Shown: positions 1 to 7,982 of the stretch, in pieces
Numbering within the stretch: the stretch's first letter is position 1
How the letters are laid out: every line of letters begins with the position of its first letter
Assembly (NCBI RefSeq): GCF_022919135.1
Contig: NZ_CP095049.1
Span: 1,612,001-1,676,000, forward strand
Direction: 5' to 3'
DNA length: 64,000 bases
Origin: Hymenobacter cellulosivorans
Lineage (GTDB): Bacteria; Bacteroidota; Bacteroidia; Cytophagales; Hymenobacteraceae
Program-made: the position numbers and the translations under genes
Notes under the pieces: generated by a model
What the model was told of the DNA's origin: nothing
What the model saw: the letters and a program-made list of their open reading frames with translations, nothing else
The model's database searches: none

Positions 1-34
1 CGGAGTCGGTCAGGAATTGGGCAACTTTGGTCAT
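1..34 (-). CDS. 5' end of an unidentified gene, cut by the window edge
   Basis: An ATG on the minus strand at 34 opens a frame reading MTKVAQFLTDS before the window ends. It is preceded by a Bacteroidota-type -7 box about 33 bases upstream, which supports a real start. Only eleven residues are visible, so no function can be given. It lies downstream of the tandem M28 peptidases in the same direction but has its own promoter-like sequence. Confidence 0.5.
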   Translation of the reverse strand, partial: MTKVAQFLTDS

Positions 35-66
35 AGCAGTAGGCAGTTGAAGGAGCGGGATGTAAA

Positions 67-74
67 CAAATATA
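67..74 (-). promoter_or_regulatory. Promoter -7 box for the partial gene at the left edge
   Basis: The minus strand reads TATATTTG, a perfect match to the Bacteroidota -7 consensus TAnnTTTG, with the ATG at 34 about 33 bases downstream. I do not see a convincing TTG at the expected -33 distance, so the call rests on the -7 box alone. Confidence 0.45.
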
Positions 75-142
75 ACGCGTAGCGGCTGGGCATGCTTGGT
101 TTCCTTTTCCAACTACGGCCGCCAGCCGAGAGTTTCGGTTGC

Positions 143-1789
143 TCAGGGCTTGGCGACGTCCAGTTGGGGGCGGCTGTCACGATTGACCAGCTCCCAGGCC
201 GTAAAGAACACCAGCTTAGCGCGTTCGGCCAGCCGACCAAACTCAATCTTGTCCACGTCGTCGGTAGCCTTATGATAGTCTTGGTGCAGGCCGCTGGTGT
301 AAAAGATAATCGGGATGCCGTGGCGGGCGAAGTTGTAGTGGTCGGAGCGGTAGTAGAGGTGCTCGGGGTCCTTCTTATCGTTGTATTTGTAATCGAGGCG
401 CAGGTGGGCGTATTGGGTGTTGGCCTCTTCATTGATAAGGTGCAGCTCGGTGCTCAGCCGGCTGGCCCCAATCAGGTAGAGGTAATTGGGCTTGCCAAGG
501 TGGGCTTTATCGGTCCGGCCTATCATGTCGATGTTGAGGTCGGCAATGGTTTGGCTAAGCGAAAAAACCGGGTGGCCGGCGTAGTACTCCGAGCCCAGCA
601 GGCCTTTTTCCTCACCCGAGTTAAGCAAAAACAGAATGCTGCGCCGTGGGCCGTGGCCTTCGGCTTTGGCCTTGGTAAAGGCCCGGGCCAAAGCCAGCAC
701 CGCCGACGTGCCTGAGCCGTCGTCGTCGGCCCCGTTGTAAATCGTGTCGTGCTGCACGCCGATATGGTCGTAATGGGCCGAGATGACCAGCACTTCGTCC
801 TTTTTGTCGGTGCCTTCCAGAAAGCCCAGCACGTTGGCAGAAGTCAGTTCCTCGCGCTTCTGGGGTAGCTCTACCGTGCAGGCCACCGGCCGAAATGCGG
901 TGGCGGGCTTCTTGAGCTTGTAGCAGTCTACATCGTAGCGCCACAGGGCCGACAGGGTAGTGCCCAGCAGTGCCGCGCCCAGGGGGCCGTTGGTCAGCAG
1001 CAGGTTGATGTAGGGCGGGGGCGTTTGCACCAGCAGCTCGTAGTCGGTGGGCTGGGGCACGGGCGTGGTGAGCGAGTACGTGGCTTCGGCCAAATCCGGA
1101 GTCAGGGACTTGGTCATTTTCGCGAAGCTGGCTACGGATGAATAGGTAATAACCGTCAGGCTGCGGGCGCCTTTGTCGCGGGCCAGGGCCGCTTTGCGGA
1201 AGATGGAGCTCCAGTCGCTGTCCTGCTTGGTGCCCGAAAGCAGGTAGCGGCCCAGGCCGTTGTTGGGTTCACCCTGCAGTACCACCACGTCGCGGCCCCG
1301 CACGTCGGGCTGGCCGGCGTAGTCGTTGTAGGAGTCGGTTTCAATGCCAAAGCCCCGAAAGACAGGGTCGGCCGGGGCGGCTGGTTCCGGAAAACTGGCC
1401 GAGCCAAAGCTGACAAAGTCCCGGCCGCCCACAAACGTGGTAGTGCCCACTCGAAACGTGCCGGGGCCCGTCGGGGTGGTGCCCACCAGGCCAAACAGCT
1501 GCTGATACGCACTGGCGGCCCCACTTACCGGCCCGCGCAGGCCGAGCAACTCAAATTGCCGGGTGAGGTACTGAGCGGCCTTCACCTGGCCTGGGTGTCC
1601 GGTTTCGCGCCCTTCGTAGGCATCCGCAGCCAGCTCGGCCAGGTGTTCCCGCAGCAGCTCGGGCGTAATGGCGGCCGAATAGGTAAGCGCCGCCCCGGAG
1701 GCCGGCTGAGCGGTGGGTGCGTTCGGCTGGGCCAGGATTTTACTTGCTGCGCTGGCCGTTAGTACAAGGGAGAATAGGAGTGTTTTCAC
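143..1789 (-). CDS. Secreted M28 family zinc aminopeptidase, first of a tandem pair
   Basis: This is a di-zinc metallopeptidase of family M28, probably releasing N-terminal amino acids from peptides outside the cytoplasm. An N-terminal signal peptide (KTLLFSLVLTASAASKILAQ) is followed by a PA-like insert region and then the peptidase core. Visible metal-ligand motifs are SAHYDHIG, NGADDDGSG, NSGEEKGLLG, LNIDMIGR and a C-terminal DYHKATDD. The longer frame has an ATG at 1849, but that codon lies inside the terminator hairpin of the upstream peptidase gene. The GTG at 1789, which starts the signal peptide, is therefore the better start. The upstream neighbour at 1907-3598 is a close paralogue. 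The exact substrate is unknown. Confidence 0.88.
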   Translation of the reverse strand: MKTLLFSLVLTASAASKILAQPNAPTAQPASGAALTYSAAITPELLREHLAELAADAYEGRETGHPGQVKAAQYLTRQFELLGLRGPVSGAASAYQQLFGLVGTTPTGPGTFRVGTTTFVGGRDFVSFGSASFPEPAAPADPVFRGFGIETDSYNDYAGQPDVRGRDVVVLQGEPNNGLGRYLLSGTKQDSDWSSIFRKAALARDKGARSLTVITYSSVASFAKMTKSLTPDLAEATYSLTTPVPQPTDYELLVQTPPPYINLLLTNGPLGAALLGTTLSALWRYDVDCYKLKKPATAFRPVACTVELPQKREELTSANVLGFLEGTDKKDEVLVISAHYDHIGVQHDTIYNGADDDGSGTSAVLALARAFTKAKAEGHGPRRSILFLLNSGEEKGLLGSEYYAGHPVFSLSQTIADLNIDMIGRTDKAHLGKPNYLYLIGASRLSTELHLINEEANTQYAHLRLDYKYNDKKDPEHLYYRSDHYNFARHGIPIIFYTSGLHQDYHKATDDVDKIEFGRLAERAKLVFFTAWELVNRDSRPQLDVAKP

Positions 1790-1814
1790 TGAAAAAGTTG
1801 CGGTAGGAAGGGGC

Positions 1815-1879
1815 AAAAAAAGCCTGCGCCCGGTCTGGTCCTTGCTCAAAGGCTGGGCAAGGGCCGGACCGGGCGCAGG
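1815..1879 (-). terminator. Strong intrinsic terminator between the two M28 peptidase genes
   Basis: Two 23-base arms (1823-1845 and 1857-1879) pair with only two mismatched positions, both of which can be G-U pairs in RNA. On the minus strand the stem is followed directly by seven Ts (plus-strand A run 1815-1821). It ends transcription of the upstream peptidase gene only 25 bases before the GTG start of the downstream one. Confidence 0.85.
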
Positions 1880-1906
1880 GTAACCCGGCTAAGCGCCGGT
1901 GGCCGG

Positions 1907-3598
1907 TTAGGGCTTGTTGGAGTCTACCACGATGCGGTTGTCGCGGTTGGCCAGTTCCCAGGCCGTATGGAACACGAGACGGGCGCGCTTTTCCATTTTC
2001 GGAAACTCAATCTTCTCTACTTCGTCGCCCGGGCCGTGGTAGTCGTCGTGCACGCCGTTGAAGAAAAACGCCACCGGAATCTTGTGCTTGGCGAAGTTAT
2101 AGTGGTCGGAGCGGTAATAGAAGCGGTTCGGGTCCTCGGGGTCGTTGAAGCGGTAGTCCAGGTCAATCTGGGTGTACTTCTGGTTGGCTTCCTCGTTGAT
2201 GCGGTGCAGCTCGGAGGAAAGCTTGTCGGAGCCGATGACGTAGATATAGTCGCCCTTGCCTTCGTGGTCCTTGTCGGTGCGGCCCACCATGTCGATGTTG
2301 AGGTCGGCAATGGTTTGCGCCAGTGGGAATACGGGGTGGTCGGTGTAGTACTCCGAGCCCAGCAGGCCCTTTTCCTCACCCGTTACGGTCAGAAACAGGA
2401 TGCTGCGGCGCTGCGGGTGGCCTTCGGCCTTGGCCTTGGTGAAGGCCTGGGCCAGCTCCAGCACCGATACCGTGCCCGAGCCGTCGTCGTCGGCCCCGTT
2501 GTGGACCTGCCCGCCAATGATGCCGATATGGTCGAAGTGGGCCGATACCACCAGGATTTCATCTTTCTTGTCGGTGCCTTCCAGAAAGCCCAGCACGTTT
2601 TCGGTCGTAAACTGGTCTTTTTTCTTGGGCGCCTTAATCATGGCCTTGACCGGCTTGAGCGGGCTGGCCACCGGCTTGCCGGCTTTGCTTACGCTGCTTT
2701 CATACTTGGTCAGGTTGGCGGCCGTGGTGCCCAGCATCTTGTAAGCCACCGCCGGCGACACGAAGAAGGCCGCGCGGGGCGTTTCCTTGCTGTCGACGAA
2801 CGTGACAGTAGGCCGGCTCATGTAGGGCGTCATGCGGGCTGCCGACTTAGCAAAGCCACCCGGGGTAGTATCCACAAAAAACACGCTGCGGGCGCCTTTC
2901 TCGGCGGCCTTGCTGGCCTTGGCCCGGAAATCCATGCCCCACTTGCTGCCTTGCCCGTCCTTGCCCAGCAGGGACTTGCCCGCGCCGTTCATGGGCTCAC
3001 CCAGCAACACAATGACGTCCTTGCCTTTCACGTCGAGGCCGGCGTAGTCGGAGTAGCCGTCTTGCTCGATGCCGTAGCCGGCAAACACAGGCTGGATGGT
3101 CGTTTCGGTCTGGAAAGGGGAGCTGCCGTAAGCGTAGAAATCGGTCAGCCACTTATAGGTCTGCCCGCCCACTTTCAGCGTGGCGTCACCGGCCCACACG
3201 GAGCGTTCCATCGTGAAGTGCTGCAGGTAGGGGTTGTCGGAGCCTTGCACCGGGCCGGTCAGACCCAGGCTCTGAAACTGCTTGGCAATGTAGTCGGCAG
3301 CCATTTTCTGGCCTTTCTCACCGGTTTCGCGGCCTTCGTAGGCGTCCGAAGCCAGGATGGTCAGGTGCTCGCGCAGGTCGGCCTGGGTGATGCTGGTGCC
3401 ATACACGTGCGACCAGTCGGCGTCCTGCGGGGGCAGCTTGGGAGCGGGCGGCAGGATGTCCGGGGTCGAAGAGCCGGCTGGGGCTTCGGTTTTGCCGCGC
3501 TTGTGCTTCACTTTCACTTTCTCCGGCGCCTGCTGGGCCACGGCAGTCGTAGCGCAGCACGCAGCCAGGAGCAGCGTGTAGAGGGAGGTTTTGTTCAT
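1907..3598 (-). CDS. Secreted M28 family zinc aminopeptidase, second of a tandem pair
   Basis: This M28 metallopeptidase is paralogous to the product of 143-1789 over its whole length. The chosen ATG at 3598 gives a clean signal peptide (MNKTSLYTLLLAACCATTAVAQQ region). It is followed by a lysine-rich then proline-rich linker of about 50 residues that the paralogue lacks. Core motifs are SAHFDHIG, NGADDDGSGT, TVTGEEKGLLG, LNIDMVGR and HDDYHGPGD, carrying the predicted zinc ligands. A longer frame to 3682 exists, but its extra residues are encoded by an intergenic octamer repeat and are unlikely to be translated. It probably acts in the periplasm or outside the cell. Confidence 0.88.
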   Translation of the reverse strand: MNKTSLYTLLLAACCATTAVAQQAPEKVKVKHKRGKTEAPAGSSTPDILPPAPKLPPQDADWSHVYGTSITQADLREHLTILASDAYEGRETGEKGQKMAADYIAKQFQSLGLTGPVQGSDNPYLQHFTMERSVWAGDATLKVGGQTYKWLTDFYAYGSSPFQTETTIQPVFAGYGIEQDGYSDYAGLDVKGKDVIVLLGEPMNGAGKSLLGKDGQGSKWGMDFRAKASKAAEKGARSVFFVDTTPGGFAKSAARMTPYMSRPTVTFVDSKETPRAAFFVSPAVAYKMLGTTAANLTKYESSVSKAGKPVASPLKPVKAMIKAPKKKDQFTTENVLGFLEGTDKKDEILVVSAHFDHIGIIGGQVHNGADDDGSGTVSVLELAQAFTKAKAEGHPQRRSILFLTVTGEEKGLLGSEYYTDHPVFPLAQTIADLNIDMVGRTDKDHEGKGDYIYVIGSDKLSSELHRINEEANQKYTQIDLDYRFNDPEDPNRFYYRSDHYNFAKHKIPVAFFFNGVHDDYHGPGDEVEKIEFPKMEKRARLVFHTAWELANRDNRIVVDSNKP

Positions 3599-3601
3599 AC
3601 T

Positions 3602-3708
3602 ATGGTGAGGTGGTGAGATAGTGAAATGGTGAGTTGTTGTTCTGATGGGCAGCTCGCGCAAGTCGAACTTAAAGCTCACCATCTCACAATCTCACCAATT
3701 CACCACTA
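3602..3708. repeat. Inverted octamer-repeat element A (TGARATGG type)
   Basis: The left arm (about 3603-3635) is a run of 8-base units of the form TGAGGTGG, TGAGATAG, TGAAATGG. The right arm (about 3672-3708) is its reverse complement with a few mismatches, several compatible with G-U pairing. A loop of about 36 bases separates them. The right arm begins at the TAG stop codon of ispF (3706-3708). It lies between ispF and an M28 peptidase gene, both on the minus strand. Confidence 0.8.
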
Positions 3709-4185
3709 GGGTTGCATGATCAGGACGCTGGCGTAGGCGGCCACGCCCTCGCGCTTGCCCACGAAGCCGAGCTTTTCGGTGGTGGTGGCTTTGATGGAAA
3801 TGTCTTCGACCGGAATCTGCATTACCTCGGCCAGCACTTGCTGCATCTGGGCAATGTGGGGATTCACCTTGGGCGCCTCCAGGCAGATAGTGGAGTCGAT
3901 GTTGCCGATGCTGTAGCCCCGCTCGCGCAGCAGGCGCATTACCTCGGCCAGCAGCCGCTTGCTGTCGATGCCCTTGTACTGCGGGTCGGTGTCGGGGAAG
4001 TGGAAGCCGATGTCGCGCAGGTTGGCCGCGCCCAGCAGCGCGTCGCAGATAACGTGGATGAGCACATCGGCGTCGGAGTGGCCTATGGCGCCGTGGGTGT
4101 GCGGTACCTGAATGCCGCCGAGCCAGAAGGGCAGACCCTCCTGGAGCTGATGCACGTCGTAGCCGAAGCCAGTGCGGATTTTCAT
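3706..4185 (-). CDS. ispF: 2-C-methyl-D-erythritol 2,4-cyclodiphosphate synthase
   Basis: IspF is the MEP isoprenoid pathway enzyme that converts CDP-ME 2-phosphate to the cyclic diphosphate with release of CMP. The start MKIRTGFGYDVHQL carries the usual N-terminal motif, with Asp10 and His12 as metal ligands, and HSDADV and His44 follow. The product is 159 residues, the normal length. The frame extends upstream to 4305, but those 40 residues are encoded by the octamer-repeat element B, so the ATG at 4185 is preferred. The gene is flanked on both sides by inverted octamer repeats. Uncertainty is low. Confidence 0.95.
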   Translation of the reverse strand: MKIRTGFGYDVHQLQEGLPFWLGGIQVPHTHGAIGHSDADVLIHVICDALLGAANLRDIGFHFPDTDPQYKGIDSKRLLAEVMRLLRERGYSIGNIDSTICLEAPKVNPHIAQMQQVLAEVMQIPVEDISIKATTTEKLGFVGKREGVAAYASVLIMQP

Positions 4186-4236
4186 AGGGTAGGGGAGATG
4201 GAGAATCAGAAAAACGAAGCCCAAGGTACGGGGAAG

Positions 4237-4332
4237 CAGTGAGATGGTGAGGTGGTGAATCAGTGAGTTTTCATCCAGATGCTGCCGTTTGCTCGCCAAA
4301 CTCACTACCTCACCAGTTCACCATCTCAGCAC
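4237..4332. repeat. Inverted octamer-repeat element B (TGARATGG type)
   Basis: The left arm (4237-4270) reads as 8-base units TGAGATGG, TGAGGTGG, TGAATCAG, TGAGTTTT. The right arm (about 4298-4332) is its reverse complement with a handful of substitutions. The loop is about 27 bases. The element lies upstream of ispF, in the gap before the divergently oriented tetR gene. Confidence 0.8.
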
Positions 4333-4434
4333 TTTAGAAATATAGTTGCCGGTGCATAAAGTATTCCCGCCGGTCATTCGTCTGCCTTGAGGCGGACTCC
4401 GCAACACACTGCAAATGATTAGTAAAAAATTAAT

Positions 4435-4462
4435 GGAAACTTTGGAGTCGTTAAAAGTTTCC
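4435..4462. promoter_or_regulatory. Putative operator of the TetR regulator (9-bp perfect inverted repeat)
   Basis: GGAAACTTT at 4435-4443 and AAAGTTTCC at 4454-4462 are perfect reverse complements with a 10-base spacer. The palindrome covers the -33 TTTG and part of the -33/-7 spacer of the promoter that drives tetR. This is the typical placement for a TetR-family autorepressor site. Binding by this TetR protein is inferred from position. Confidence 0.65.
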
Positions 4463-4474
4463 GACGTACCTTTG
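4441..4474 (+). promoter_or_regulatory. Promoter of the tetR-efflux operon
   Basis: TTTG at 4441-4444 and TACCTTTG at 4467-4474, separated by 22 bases, match the Bacteroidota -33/-7 consensus. The expected transcription start is about 4478-4482, almost on the start codon (GTG 4479 or ATG 4485), so the message may be leaderless or nearly so. Confidence 0.7.
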
Positions 4475-4484
4475 CAGCGTGAGT

Positions 4485-5102
4485 ATGGAAATCAAGGACC
4501 GGATCTTAGTAGCTGCCATCGAGCTGTTCATGCGTAACGGCATCCGCAGCGTTTCAATGGACGACATTGCCACCCACCTGGCCATGTCTAAAAAGACTCT
4601 CTACAAATGGTTTGAGAACAAAGACCAGATCGTGCTGGCCGTGATGCAGGGCCGGCTGAACCGGGAGGAAGTGGATTGCGAGCAGGCGTTTGCCACCGGC
4701 TCCAATGCCATTGAGGCCATGTTTAACCTCGTAACCTGGCACAAGGAAATGCTGGCCAGCATTCACCCCAGCATCTTCCACGACCTGCAGAAATACTACC
4801 CCCAGGCCTGGCTGCTGTTCGAGCAGCACAAGAACACCTTCATCCTGGAGAAAATCCTGACCAACCTGCGCCAGGGCATGGCGGAGGGCTTGTACCGGCC
4901 CGACCTGGACGTGGAGGTAATGGCCCGCCTGCACCTGTCTGAAATCGAGCTGATGTTCAACAACACGGTGTTTCCGCCCAAGCAGTTTGGCCTGCAGCGC
5001 GTCAATGTGGCCATGATTGAGCACTACCTGACGGGCATCTCCACGCTGAAAGGTCACCGGCTCATCAATCAGTACCGCAACGTAACCGAACCGGCCGAAT
5101 AA
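4485..5102 (+). CDS. TetR/AcrR family transcriptional regulator of the efflux operon
   Basis: The N-terminal helix-turn-helix region (about residues 5-50; GIRSVSMDDIATHLAMSKKT, then LYKWFENKDQI) is typical of TetR repressors. The rest is a helical ligand-binding domain. It is the first gene of a co-directional set with TolC, adaptor and RND pump genes, so it probably represses that pump and responds to a pump substrate. The start is either ATG 4485 or GTG 4479; the -7 box ends at 4474, so only very short leaders are possible. A palindrome over its own promoter suggests autoregulation. The inducer is unknown. Confidence 0.9.
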   Translation: MEIKDRILVAAIELFMRNGIRSVSMDDIATHLAMSKKTLYKWFENKDQIVLAVMQGRLNREEVDCEQAFATGSNAIEAMFNLVTWHKEMLASIHPSIFHDLQKYYPQAWLLFEQHKNTFILEKILTNLRQGMAEGLYRPDLDVEVMARLHLSEIELMFNNTVFPPKQFGLQRVNVAMIEHYLTGISTLKGHRLINQYRNVTEPAE

Positions 5103-5153
5103 CGCCTCCCCGCACTAGCCTTCTACTCCTTCCGCTTATCGTTTTTCGCTCTT

Positions 5154-6689
5154 ATGAAAAATACGCTTCGCTTCCTGTTTCTGTTGGCGGCCCTGGCCTT
5201 CATCGGTATCCAGCAGCTTCTGGCCCAAACGCCTTCCACGGGACAGCCCGTGGCCACTTCCACGCCCGTGCAGTTCTCGCTGCAGCAGGCCATTGACTAT
5301 GCGTTAAAGAATAAGTCGACCCTGCAGGCCACGCGCATCAACGAGCAGATTGCCGTAGCCCGCGTGGGTGAAATTCGCTCGGCCGGCCTGCCCCAGGTCA
5401 ACATCGGTGCCGCCCTGACCGACAACCTGAAGCTGCAGAAGTCCCTGGTTGACTTCGGCGCCTTCGCCGGCGGTGCGGGCCAATTAAATGGTACCACGCT
5501 GACCCAGGAGCAGCTGGCCCGGGTGCAGCGCGGTGAAACCGTGACTTTGGCTCCGGCCTACACGCCCCTGCCCGCTACCGGCCCCCAGCCCCTGGCTTTC
5601 GGCTTGCAGTACGCCGGCAACGCCGCGGCTTCGGCTTCGCAGATGCTGTTCAACGGCTCCTACCTGCTGGGTCTGAAAGCGGCCAAAGTATACGAGCAGC
5701 TTTCCATCAAGCAAACCCAGCAAAGCGAAATCGAGGTGGTAGAGCAGGTGTCGAAAGCCTACTACAGCACGCTCGTTGCCCGGGAGCGGCTTGATTTGCT
5801 GGCCCGCAACGTGCAGCGCCTCGACACCTTATTATACCAGACCACCCAGACCTATAAGGAGGGCTTCGTCGAGAAGCTCGACGTGGACCGCCTGCAGGTG
5901 CAGGTCAACAACCTCAAGATCGAGCAGCAGAACGCCGCCCGCCTTATTGACCTGAGCGTGGCTTTGCTCAAGTTCCAGATGGGTCTCGACCAGCGCCAGC
6001 CCGTGGAGCTCACCGACCGCCTCGATGAGGCCGTAATCGAAGCCGAACGGGGCAGCCTGATCAACCTCAGCGACGCCTTCAACTACGGTAACCGCATCGA
6101 GTACTCGGTATTGGAAACCCAGCGCGACCTGGCCGTACTCGACGTGCGCAACCGCCGCTCAGGTTACCTGCCCACCCTGAACCTAGTGGCCCAGTACGGC
6201 TTCACCGGCTCCGATAACCGCTTCGGCGGCCTGATGGAGTTCCGCGGCCCTAACTCACGCAGCGAAGCCGGCTTTATCAACCAGAACTGGTTTGGCTTCG
6301 GCAACGTGGGCCTGCAGCTTAACATTCCGGTGTTCGATGGCTTCCGCAAGAAGTACAACATTGAGCAGGGCAAGCTGGCCGTGGAGCAAGTAAACAAAGG
6401 CTTTACCACCCTGCAGCAGGGCATTGACCTGGAGCGGGCCCAAACCACCACGACTCTGCAGAACACGCTGGCCGTGCTCGGCAACCAGAAAGCCAACCTG
6501 GAGCTGGCTACCAACGTGGCTCGTGTTGCCAAAATCAAGTTCCAGGAGGGTGTCGGTTCCAACCTGGAAGTTATTACGGCCGAAACCGACCTGCGCCAAG
6601 CCCAGACCAACTACTACAGCGCCCTCTACGACGCGCTGGTGGCCAAAGTCGACTACGGCAAAGCTGCCGGCACCCTGGGCCGCCGCTAA
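5154..6689 (+). CDS. TolC family outer membrane efflux protein
   Basis: The 511-residue product has a signal peptide ending near LLAQ (residues 1-25) and two outer membrane efflux repeats rich in long helices. The C-terminal repeat carries the usual GVGSNLEVITAETDLRQAQ segment. It would form the trimeric outer membrane exit duct for the adaptor and pump encoded immediately downstream. It starts 51 bases after tetR on the same strand, consistent with one operon. Cargo cannot be read from the sequence. Confidence 0.92.
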   Translation: MKNTLRFLFLLAALAFIGIQQLLAQTPSTGQPVATSTPVQFSLQQAIDYALKNKSTLQATRINEQIAVARVGEIRSAGLPQVNIGAALTDNLKLQKSLVDFGAFAGGAGQLNGTTLTQEQLARVQRGETVTLAPAYTPLPATGPQPLAFGLQYAGNAAASASQMLFNGSYLLGLKAAKVYEQLSIKQTQQSEIEVVEQVSKAYYSTLVARERLDLLARNVQRLDTLLYQTTQTYKEGFVEKLDVDRLQVQVNNLKIEQQNAARLIDLSVALLKFQMGLDQRQPVELTDRLDEAVIEAERGSLINLSDAFNYGNRIEYSVLETQRDLAVLDVRNRRSGYLPTLNLVAQYGFTGSDNRFGGLMEFRGPNSRSEAGFINQNWFGFGNVGLQLNIPVFDGFRKKYNIEQGKLAVEQVNKGFTTLQQGIDLERAQTTTTLQNTLAVLGNQKANLELATNVARVAKIKFQEGVGSNLEVITAETDLRQAQTNYYSALYDALVAKVDYGKAAGTLGRR

Positions 6690-6776
6690 TTGCTTGTGTC
6701 GATGTACTCCTCTCTTAAGAAACTTCCTTCCTTTTCGGTTAGCCTGCGTGGCGGGCTTGCCAATAGCTTCACTACT

Positions 6777-7910
6777 ATGAAATACACTACTTCTGCGGCG
6801 GTTCTGGCAATGGCTTTTCTGGCTTCCTGCGGGGGCGGCAAGCAAGACCCGGCCGCCGAGCTGGCTAAGCTGAAACAAGAACAGGCCGACAACCAGGCCA
6901 AAATTGCGGAGCTGGAATCGAAGGTAGGAAGTGCCGGCGGCGCCGCTGGTGCGGAGGCCCCAGTTCTGACCACTCCCGTAAGCGTGATGAACGTGCAGCC
7001 CGAGAGCTTCAAGAGCTACCTGGAAGTGCAGGGCCGCGCTGATTTCGACGAAAATGCCAACGTTTCGCCCCGTGTACCGGGCGTGCTGACCAGCATTCGG
7101 GTGCAGCGCGGCGACCGGGTCAGCAAAGGCCAGGTGCTGGCTACCCAGGACGCGGCCGTACTCGAATCGGGTATTGCTGAGCTGCGCACCCGCCTGGAAC
7201 TGGCCAAAGTGGTATATGAAAAGCAGGACCGTCTCTGGAAACAGCAGATCGGCACTGAAATACAGTACCTGCAGGCCAAGAATAACTACGAAGCGTTGCA
7301 GCGCAGCCTGGCCACCCAGCAGCGGCAGCGGGCCCAGTACAACGTCATTGCGCCCTTTAGCGGTGTTGTAGACGATGTACCAGCCAAAGTGGGTGAAAAC
7401 GGCGGCCCCGGCGTGCCGGTGGTGCGCCTGCTGAGCGGCGGCGGCGGCAAAATCATTGCCGACGTGTCGGAAGCCTACGCCAGCCAGATCAAAGTCGGCG
7501 ACCAGGCCCTGATCAGCATTGCTGATTTGGGTGGACAGGAAGTGCCGGCTACGGTGCGCGTGGTAAGCCGCACGATTAACCCCGCCAGCCGCACCTTCTC
7601 CGTTGAGTTTCGGTTGAATAAGGCCGTGCCCGAGCTGCGCCCCAACATGGTAGCTACCGTGCGCATCCAGAACTACACCCGCTCCAACGCCGTGGTAATT
7701 CCGGTGGACCTGGTGCAAAAGGATGAGCAGAACAGCTACGTATTCGTGGTTGAGCAGAAAGGCGGCCAGAAAATAGCCGGCAAGCGCATTATCAAGACCG
7801 GTGCTACTTATAACGGTAAAGTAGAAGTGACCCAGGGCCTCGCGGCCAACGACCAGGTGATTTCCGCCGGGTATCAGAATCTCAATGAAGGACAGGTAGT
7901 AACCCTGTAG
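6777..7910 (+). CDS. RND efflux periplasmic adaptor, HlyD/AcrA type lipoprotein
   Basis: This is the membrane fusion protein of the tripartite pump. The ATG at 6777 gives a lipoprotein signal with lipobox LASC (Cys18). A short coiled-coil stretch about residues 25-50 ([20 protein letters not shown]) precedes the biotinyl-lipoyl half-motifs, a hairpin and the beta-barrel domain ([11 protein letters not shown], then [17 protein letters not shown]). The 377-residue length is normal for the family. A longer frame begins at 6690 directly after the tolC stop but would bury the lipobox, so it is rejected. Operon with the genes on both sides. Confidence 0.92.
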   Translation: MKYTTSAAVLAMAFLASCGGGKQDPAAELAKLKQEQADNQAKIAELESKVGSAGGAAGAEAPVLTTPVSVMNVQPESFKSYLEVQGRADFDENANVSPRVPGVLTSIRVQRGDRVSKGQVLATQDAAVLESGIAELRTRLELAKVVYEKQDRLWKQQIGTEIQYLQAKNNYEALQRSLATQQRQRAQYNVIAPFSGVVDDVPAKVGENGGPGVPVVRLLSGGGGKIIADVSEAYASQIKVGDQALISIADLGGQEVPATVRVVSRTINPASRTFSVEFRLNKAVPELRPNMVATVRIQNYTRSNAVVIPVDLVQKDEQNSYVFVVEQKGGQKIAGKRIIKTGATYNGKVEVTQGLAANDQVISAGYQNLNEGQVVTL

Positions 7911-7982
7911 CGTGAGCCGGCGGGCCGGCCGCCCGCCGCTTGCGCCTAGCATTATCTCCCACACTTAGACTGCCCATACGCC

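Noticed and set aside
1967..3616. 549-residue open frame on the plus strand opposite the second M28 gene
   Set aside because: It is antisense to a gene with clear catalytic motifs, and its translation is Val/Gly/His-rich without any domain; high GC content makes long shadow frames common.
3602..4332. The octamer repeats as a CRISPR array
   Set aside because: Units are 8 bases, degenerate and contiguous, with no unique spacers, and no cas gene is present.
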